Source of the DNA: Aureispira sp964445645
Lineage (GTDB): Bacteria > Bacteroidota > Bacteroidia > Chitinophagales > Saprospiraceae
Reading direction: 5' to 3'
DNA length: 17,767 nt
Assembly: GCA_964445645.1 (NCBI GenBank)
Contig: CAYULH010000118.1
Location: 1-17,767, forward strand
Both the position numbers and the translations under genes were made by a program. Shown in pieces: positions 13,485-17,767 of this stretch. Below the pieces are notes generated by a model, which did not search any database, was not told the DNA's origin, and worked only from the letters and a program-made list of their open reading frames with translations. How positions within the stretch are numbered: position 1 is the stretch's first letter; every line of letters starts with the position of its first letter.

Positions 13485-15047
13485 ATGACAACAGAAGTTT
13501 TAATTATTGGAGCAGGGCCCACAGGGCTTATGTTTGCCAATCAGCTACAAAGATTTGGAATTGATTTTATTTTGGTAGATACCAAATCAGGCCCCACCCT
13601 AGAGTCTAGAGCCATGTCTGTCAGTTCCAGAAGCATGGAAATTTACCAACAATTGGGGCTTTCTGATACGGTGCTGGAGCGTTCTAAGAAAGTACAAGGC
13701 ATTACCATGCTGAGAAATGGGAAGCAATTAGCACAGGTCAATTTAACCGATATAGGGGATGAGTTTTGTGATTTTGCACGCTTGACCACCACCTTTGAAC
13801 AGAATAAAAATGAGCAATTGCTGTATGAGAATCTATTAAAACAGCAAAAAGAGGTGCTCTGGAAACATAGTTTTGAATCCTGCCAAGAAACAGCAGAAGG
13901 CGTTATTACACAGGTAAAAAACCTAGAAAACCAAACCATTACCACCATTCATTCCAAGTATATTGTGGGTTGTGGTGGTGCACGTAGCCCTGTACGCAAA
14001 CATTCTAAATTCTCGTTTGAAGGGGGGACTTATGACAATAAGTTTTATGTAGCTGATTTGAGTATTCGGTGGGATTATGGGTATGATAATGTGGTGATGG
14101 TGCCTGAGAATGGGATATTTGTGGCGTTTTTCCCTTTGCAGGAACAAAACAAAATACGAGTCATTGGCACATTGCCCAAAGAGTTTGCAGACCAAGAAGA
14201 CATCAGCTTTTCAACCATTGAGCAAAAGATCAAAGAAGTATCCAAAGTTGAGTTTGAGATTGCAGCCGTAAATTGGTTTTCTGTGTACAGAATTCATCAC
14301 AGAGTAGTAGATACCTTTAGCAAGGGGCGGGTGTTTTTGGCAGGAGATGCCGCCCACATACACAGCCCAGCAGGCGGACAAGGCATGAACACGGGTCTAC
14401 AAGATGCCCACAATTTGGGCTGGAAAATGGCTTTTGTACTCAAAGGATATGCCCCTGCTTCTTTATTAGATACATACAATCAGGAGCGTCTGCCCTATGC
14501 CTTATCCTTGGTCAACAGCACAGACAAAGGCTTTGAATTTATATCAGGTCATACTTGGCTCACCAAAACCCTGAGAAGTTATGTGGTATTGCCTTTGTTC
14601 AGTGTTGCTATGCGTTACAAAATGCCTGCTGTACAGATTTTCAAACGCCTTTCACAGTTGTTTTACTCCTATGCCAAGGGGCCACTTGCTCTGCATCAAA
14701 GCCAACAAAAGCTGACCTTCCGAGCAGGAGACCAGCTCCCTCAACGCAAAAATGGCTATTACAACCATTTCAAAGCCCCTACCTTGCACTTGGTTTGCAT
14801 AGGCAAAGAGCCACTTTCTGAGGATAAAAAGGCACAACTCAGCCAGTTGTTTCCATTTGAAATCAATGTGGTAGAGGAAAAGCTATCTGCCCAATGGAAA
14901 CAGTATGGAGTTCAGTCTGATTTGTTTATTTTGGTACGACCAGACCATCATATACTTTTTGTGGGAGATACCATTGCTCCTCATCAGGTTGCTACTATTC
15001 GGGAGCAGTTGGGATATTCATCTAAACAGAAGTCTGCTGTTGTATAA
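13485..15047 (+). CDS. FAD-dependent aromatic monooxygenase (PHBH/FAD_binding_3 family)
   Basis: 520 residues from ATG 13485. The Rossmann motif VLIIGAGPTGLMFANQLQRF is at 5-24. The DG-motif region reads GCGGARSPVR (162-171), where the usual Asp is Gly. The GD motif GRVFLAGDAAHIHSPAGGQG (281-300), followed by MNTGLQDAHNLGWK, binds FAD and ribityl groups. The C-terminal 100 residues (from about 400) match the thioredoxin-like extension of the PheA/TfdB type. Such enzymes hydroxylate phenolic or polyketide rings using NAD(P)H; related proteins inactivate antibiotics, but the substrate here is not known. Regulation by the upstream TetR is indicated by the shared palindrome. A GTG at 13461 would add 8 residues, but it lies inside the operator and is rejected. 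The last 26 nt overlap the convergent oxidoreductase gene. Confidence 0.87.
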   Translation: MTTEVLIIGAGPTGLMFANQLQRFGIDFILVDTKSGPTLESRAMSVSSRSMEIYQQLGLSDTVLERSKKVQGITMLRNGKQLAQVNLTDIGDEFCDFARLTTTFEQNKNEQLLYENLLKQQKEVLWKHSFESCQETAEGVITQVKNLENQTITTIHSKYIVGCGGARSPVRKHSKFSFEGGTYDNKFYVADLSIRWDYGYDNVVMVPENGIFVAFFPLQEQNKIRVIGTLPKEFADQEDISFSTIEQKIKEVSKVEFEIAAVNWFSVYRIHHRVVDTFSKGRVFLAGDAAHIHSPAGGQGMNTGLQDAHNLGWKMAFVLKGYAPASLLDTYNQERLPYALSLVNSTDKGFEFISGHTWLTKTLRSYVVLPLFSVAMRYKMPAVQIFKRLSQLFYSYAKGPLALHQSQQKLTFRAGDQLPQRKNGYYNHFKAPTLHLVCIGKEPLSEDKKAQLSQLFPFEINVVEEKLSAQWKQYGVQSDLFILVRPDHHILFVGDTIAPHQVATIREQLGYSSKQKSAVV

Positions 15048-16278
15048 GCTCCCCTACCCGTTCGGCAGCACGCTCGCCTGCCAACATAGCTGCATTCAAG
15101 GAGCCATTGAGCTGCACATCGCCGGCCAAGCAAATACGATTAGTCCATTGGGTAGCCTCGGTTGATAAATCGTATTGCAGGTCGTGTAGTTGGGGCAGTG
15201 CTTTGGGGATGTGGTACAATTTCAAAAAAGACAACTGCTCTATGCCACATTCTGCTTGCAGCTCTTGCATCACTTGAGCAATCAAGGCTTCTTCTGACAA
15301 TTGGTGTTCTTTGACCACCGTTACCGATAATAATTCTCCTGTTCCTTGTTGGGTAGTTGGTAGGCTATTGTGATAAAAAATATTGTTGATGAGGCTGTTT
15401 TTGTTGGTAATAAGGCCAATAAAAGGGGCTTGATACAATCGGCTAGGCGTAGTAAAATACAATGTTTGGCAGGCTTTCCAGGTGACAGGCTTGGAGGGTA
15501 TATTCTCAACCAAACCATGGGCTTCTGTGGCAATAATGGCATAATTATAGGCCATTTGCTCCCCATTCTGAAGCAAAATAATAGCATCCTTGATCGTGTC
15601 TACTTTGGTATTAAAATGAAAAGTAGTGTGCTGCAAGTTTTGGGTCAATTGCTGGGCAATTGCCTCAATGCCACCTTTGGGCAAGGCTGCCATGCCCTCG
15701 CCAAAAAGCTTAAACACAAACTCAAACATTCTACTAGAAGTAGCCAACTCGGTCTCCAAGAAAATACCACTAAAAAAAGGCCGAAAGAAAGCTTCAATTA
15801 CTTTGTCCGAAAAACCAAAATCCTTTAAATAAGCCAGTGTCGTTTGCTCTTGGGTTTCAAAAATAGCTTGGATGGATTTTTTCTTCAATTTTAGGTTCAA
15901 TTGAAATATCTTGACCTTATCTACCAAAGTACCCACCCCCGAAAAAAGCGTAGAAAACAACACCCCAAAATCACGCAAAGGATCCCCAAAAAACCGAGGC
16001 TTACCCTTCATAAAAACACAAGCTCCTGCCTTAAACTCTTGCAATTGCAATGCTTTGTAATCCAAATACTTTTGAGCAGCAGGATATTGGGTGAGCAAGA
16101 CCTGAAAGCCATGATCGAGCTGAAAACCAGCTACTATGTCGGTTTTGACACGCCCACCTGGCCTGTCGCTCGCTTCTATAATAACAGGTGCTATCCCTTG
16201 TTTTTCTAATACCATTGCTGCCACCAATCCACTGATGCCAGCCCCTATAATGTGTACTGTTGGCTTTTTTGCCTCCAT
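15022..16278 (-). CDS. NAD(P)/FAD-dependent amine-oxidase/protoporphyrinogen-oxidase-like protein
   Basis: 418 residues. The FAD-binding motif HIIGAGISGLVAAMVLEKQG (9-28) is followed by IIEASDRPGGRVKTD (33-47), the GGR signature of flavin amine oxidases, and by FQLDHGFQVL. The C-terminus has RICLAGDVQLNGSLNAAMLA then GERAAERV, the second FAD-contact motif. Members include protoporphyrinogen oxidases, phytoene desaturases and amine oxidases; no heme or carotenoid genes lie nearby, so the substrate stays open. It is shorter than typical HemY (about 450-470). It faces the monooxygenase gene tail to tail with a 26-nt overlap and lies downstream of the HxlR gene on the same strand after an 88-nt gap. 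Confidence 0.83.
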   Translation of the reverse strand: MEAKKPTVHIIGAGISGLVAAMVLEKQGIAPVIIEASDRPGGRVKTDIVAGFQLDHGFQVLLTQYPAAQKYLDYKALQLQEFKAGACVFMKGKPRFFGDPLRDFGVLFSTLFSGVGTLVDKVKIFQLNLKLKKKSIQAIFETQEQTTLAYLKDFGFSDKVIEAFFRPFFSGIFLETELATSSRMFEFVFKLFGEGMAALPKGGIEAIAQQLTQNLQHTTFHFNTKVDTIKDAIILLQNGEQMAYNYAIIATEAHGLVENIPSKPVTWKACQTLYFTTPSRLYQAPFIGLITNKNSLINNIFYHNSLPTTQQGTGELLSVTVVKEHQLSEEALIAQVMQELQAECGIEQLSFLKLYHIPKALPQLHDLQYDLSTEATQWTNRICLAGDVQLNGSLNAAMLAGERAAERVGELIQQQTSV

Positions 16279-16366
16279 ACTTTGTTTCCTTTTTTTGGCT
16301 GTTGAAGTTGTTTATTACTATTACTAATAATCACTTTTGGGGCAAGTTGTTTAAAATTAATACATA

Positions 16367-16711
16367 CTACTCGCCTAAGCCTTCTGCCTTCATCAATTCC
16401 AATCCATAATTACGTATCGTTTCTATGATAGGAATGACCGTCATGCCCTTCTCTGTAATGGAGTATTCCACCTTGGGCGGCACCACAGGATAGACCTTTC
16501 TATGGATAAATCCCTCGGCCTCTAGTTGGCGCAATTGGGTGGTGAGCATTTTGTCTGTAATATGTGGAATATCGCGCTTCAATTCGCTAAAACGAAACAC
16601 TTTGCGCTGCAAACGCCACAAGATAGGCATCTTCCAAGTTCCCCCAATTCTATCCATGGCAAACTCTACAGGATTGTAATACACTTTGTTGTTATAAATA
16701 AAATCTGGCAT
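16367..16711 (-). CDS. HxlR-type winged-helix regulator
   Basis: 114 residues from ATG 16711. Canonical HxlR core: NPVEFAMDRIGGTWKMPILW (13-32), FRFSELKRDIPHITDKMLTT (39-58), QLRQLEAEGFIHRKVYPVVP (59-78), then PKVEYSITEKGMTVIPII. Many family members (YodB, HypR, QorR) sense electrophiles or oxidants through a Cys just before the P-V-E segment; here that place is Asn13, and the whole protein has no cysteine. It is divergent from the DJ-1/PfpI gene and likely represses both itself and that gene through the repeats at 16742-16793. A longer frame opening at 16813 runs through the shared promoter and is rejected because the family N-terminus starts near MPDFIYNNK. Confidence 0.88.
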   Translation of the reverse strand: MPDFIYNNKVYYNPVEFAMDRIGGTWKMPILWRLQRKVFRFSELKRDIPHITDKMLTTQLRQLEAEGFIHRKVYPVVPPKVEYSITEKGMTVIPIIETIRNYGLELMKAEGLGE

Positions 16712-16741
16712 AATTATTTGATTTTCAATGTACTTTCCTAG

Positions 16742-16793
16742 AAGTAAGTACCATTCGTTTAAGTAAGTATATTGCCAAAGGTAAGTAATTACT
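16742..16793. promoter_or_regulatory. GTAAGTA repeat array between HxlR and DJ-1 genes
   Basis: aagtaagta occurs at 16742-16750 and 16761-16769, and gtaagtaa at 16781-16788; the shared GTAAGTA starts are 19 and 18 bp apart, about two helical turns. The last copy is part of the perfect dyad AGTAATTACT (16784-16793), which lies between the -33 and -7 elements of the DJ-1 promoter. HxlR proteins bind TACT...AGTA-like sites, so these are the likely operators. Confidence 0.6.
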
Positions 16794-16802
16794 CTAACTT
16801 TG
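16772..16802 (+). promoter_or_regulatory. Bacteroidota-type promoter of the DJ-1/PfpI gene
   Basis: TTG (16772-16774), a 20-nt spacer and TAACTTTG (16795-16802), a perfect -7 box. The start site should be near 16806, giving a leader of about 80 nt. The dyad AGTAATTACT fills the spacer next to the -7 box. Confidence 0.72.
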
Positions 16803-16822
16803 TACTCGAACAAAACACTACA

Positions 16823-16854
16823 AGTAGGTTATTTATAAAATTGCTTAACCTGCT
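16823..16854 (+). promoter_or_regulatory. Leader hairpin of the DJ-1/PfpI mRNA
   Basis: agtaggtta (16823-16831) pairs with taacctgct (16846-16854) over 9 bp (one G-U) with a 14-nt loop. It is followed by an unstructured A-rich stretch (aacaataaaaacaac) up to the ATG, the usual Bacteroidota initiation context. The hairpin may stabilise the 5' end; there is no evidence of a riboswitch. Confidence 0.4.
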
Positions 16855-16888
16855 ATTCTAATAGATAACAATAAAAACAACAATAACA

Positions 16889-17650
16889 ATGAGTATCAAA
16901 GAAACAAACAGTTACGTACACGCACACGGTATGCCCTTCAAAGGAAAAATTTTGATGGTGGCTAGTAGCCCTTCTACTTCTCAACAAACAGGTTGGCCTA
17001 TTGGTTTTTGGGCAGCAGAATTAACCCATCCATTGCATGTTTTTCAAGAAGCAGGCTATGAGGTAGAATTGGCTTCTACCAAAGGCGGCAAAATTGCAAT
17101 GGATGGCTATTCTGACCCCAGAGATGAAAGTGGTTATTCTGCACACGACATCATTTCTTTGGGCTACTTACAATTGGATTGGTTTCAGCAAATGCTAGAA
17201 AATACCAAAAGTATTCAGGAGGTTAATGTAGAGGATTATCATGCTATCTTTTTGGTGGGTGGTCAAGGGCCTATGTACACCTTTAGAGGCAATGAAGAAT
17301 TGGAACAATTGTTTACTGATTTTTATGAAGCAGGCAAACCCAGTGCGGCCGTGTGCCACGCTACAACTTTATTATTGGGGGCCAAAAAATCAAATGGCAG
17401 TCTAGTGGTAGAGGGCAAAACTTGGACAGGGTTTGCCAATGCCGAAGAGGCGTTTGCTGACCAAGCGGTGGGGCAAAAAATTCAGCCTTATTGGATTGAA
17501 GATGAAGCCAATAAATTAGAAAATACTACCTTCAAAGTGGCGGCTCCTTTTAGCTCTTATGTTATTGAGGATGGTAATTTGATTACAGGGCAGCAACAAA
17601 ATTCAGGCGCAGCCACTGCAAGCGCTGTTGTTCAGCAGCTATCGAAGTAA
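16889..17650 (+). CDS. DJ-1/PfpI family (Hsp31-like type 1 glutamine amidotransferase) protein
   Basis: 253 residues. The nucleophile elbow AAVCHATTLLL gives Cys156 with His157 next to it, as in the DJ-1/PfpI/Hsp31 superfamily. Other family marks are GFWAAELTHPLHVFQEAGYE (39-58, with Glu44), VELASTKGGK (59-68) and IFLVGGQGPMY (120-130), and a late GNLITGQQQNSGAA (229-242). Hsp31-like members act as glyoxalase III or chaperones on methylglyoxal-type stress; the exact activity is inferred. It has its own TAnnTTTG promoter and is divergent from an HxlR regulator, a common arrangement for electrophile-responsive genes. There is no signal peptide, so it is cytoplasmic. Confidence 0.88.
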   Translation: MSIKETNSYVHAHGMPFKGKILMVASSPSTSQQTGWPIGFWAAELTHPLHVFQEAGYEVELASTKGGKIAMDGYSDPRDESGYSAHDIISLGYLQLDWFQQMLENTKSIQEVNVEDYHAIFLVGGQGPMYTFRGNEELEQLFTDFYEAGKPSAAVCHATTLLLGAKKSNGSLVVEGKTWTGFANAEEAFADQAVGQKIQPYWIEDEANKLENTTFKVAAPFSSYVIEDGNLITGQQQNSGAATASAVVQQLSK

Positions 17651-17660
17651 CGAAGCTGTT

Positions 17661-17716
17661 CCTCTCTTTTAAGTAGGTGCAAAAAAGTAATCGTACAATA
17701 AAAAAGGAGAGGTTTT
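17661..17716 (+). terminator. Probable terminator of the DJ-1/PfpI gene
   Basis: cctctctttt (17661-17670) pairs with aaaaggagagg (17702-17712), leaving one bulged G, and is followed by TTTT. The loop is about 31 nt, so the structure is weaker than a classical terminator, but it lies 10 nt after the stop codon. Confidence 0.45.
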
Positions 17717-17719
17717 GTG

Positions 17720-17767
17720 CTAGATCAAGGCGAAAAACAAAGCTGTAGCGGGCTACAGCGCGTATTT
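17720..17767. repeat. Palindromic intergenic repeat, cut by the window end
   Basis: gctgtagc (17742-17749), two bases, gctacagc (17752-17759) form a perfect 8-bp stem, preceded by caaggcgaaaaacaaa. The right flank (gcgtattt) stops at the window edge. The layout looks like one half of a dispersed palindromic element; whether it is repeated elsewhere in the genome cannot be seen here. Confidence 0.45.

Noticed and set aside
13485..15047. Tetracycline-inactivating TetX
   Set aside because: The protein is about 130 residues longer than TetX and has a thioredoxin-like C-terminus; the PheA/TfdB-type hydroxylase group fits better.

Overview
The window looks like a chromosomal segment from a member of the Bacteroidota. 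The signs are promoters with a perfect -7 box TAnnTTTG and TTG exactly 20 nt upstream (before the TetR, DJ-1 and one methyltransferase gene), A-rich leaders without strong AGGAG sites, and short intergenic repeats of the CCCTGAAAGGG and CCCCTTCGGGG type. No rRNA, tRNA or CRISPR array was seen. I cannot name the genus.

The left half (1-8250) is an AT-rich accessory region that reads as a small defence and toxin-antitoxin island. In order it holds a repeat cluster (1-110); a RadC/JAMM protein with an extra C-terminal tail (172-798, minus); an excisionase-type HTH antitoxin with an overlapping PIN-domain toxin (2184-1179, minus); a 122-bp MITE-like element with matching terminal inverted repeats and a 9-bp target duplication (2277-2398); a single-chain type IIG restriction-methylation protein of 1307 residues (6413-2490, minus); and, divergent from it, a split HipA system, hipB-hipS-hipT (6742-8250, plus). 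Four 18-bp palindromes lie upstream of hipB with starts exactly 40 bp apart. The part of the restriction gene that encodes target recognition is much more AT-rich than the rest.

The central part (8296-11871) is GC-richer and more chromosomal. It holds mnmE for tRNA wobble-uridine modification, then upstream on the same strand a small membrane-anchored protein, a secreted DcrB/PsbP-like protein, a SAM methyltransferase with a clear promoter, and a SRPBCC/START-like protein.

The right part (11973-17650) is a set of redox or xenobiotic-response genes under local regulators. It holds a second SAM methyltransferase; a TetR regulator whose promoter carries a palindrome repeated, with compensating base changes, before the downstream FAD-dependent aromatic monooxygenase; a convergent flavin amine-oxidase/protoporphyrinogen-oxidase-like protein overlapping it by 26 bp; and an HxlR regulator divergent from a DJ-1/PfpI-family protein, with GTAAGTA repeats between them. 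The window ends in a truncated palindromic repeat. I found no wholly new multi-gene system. The most distinctive items are the 40-bp-periodic operator array of the hipBST locus, the MITE, the mosaic restriction gene and the covarying TetR operators.
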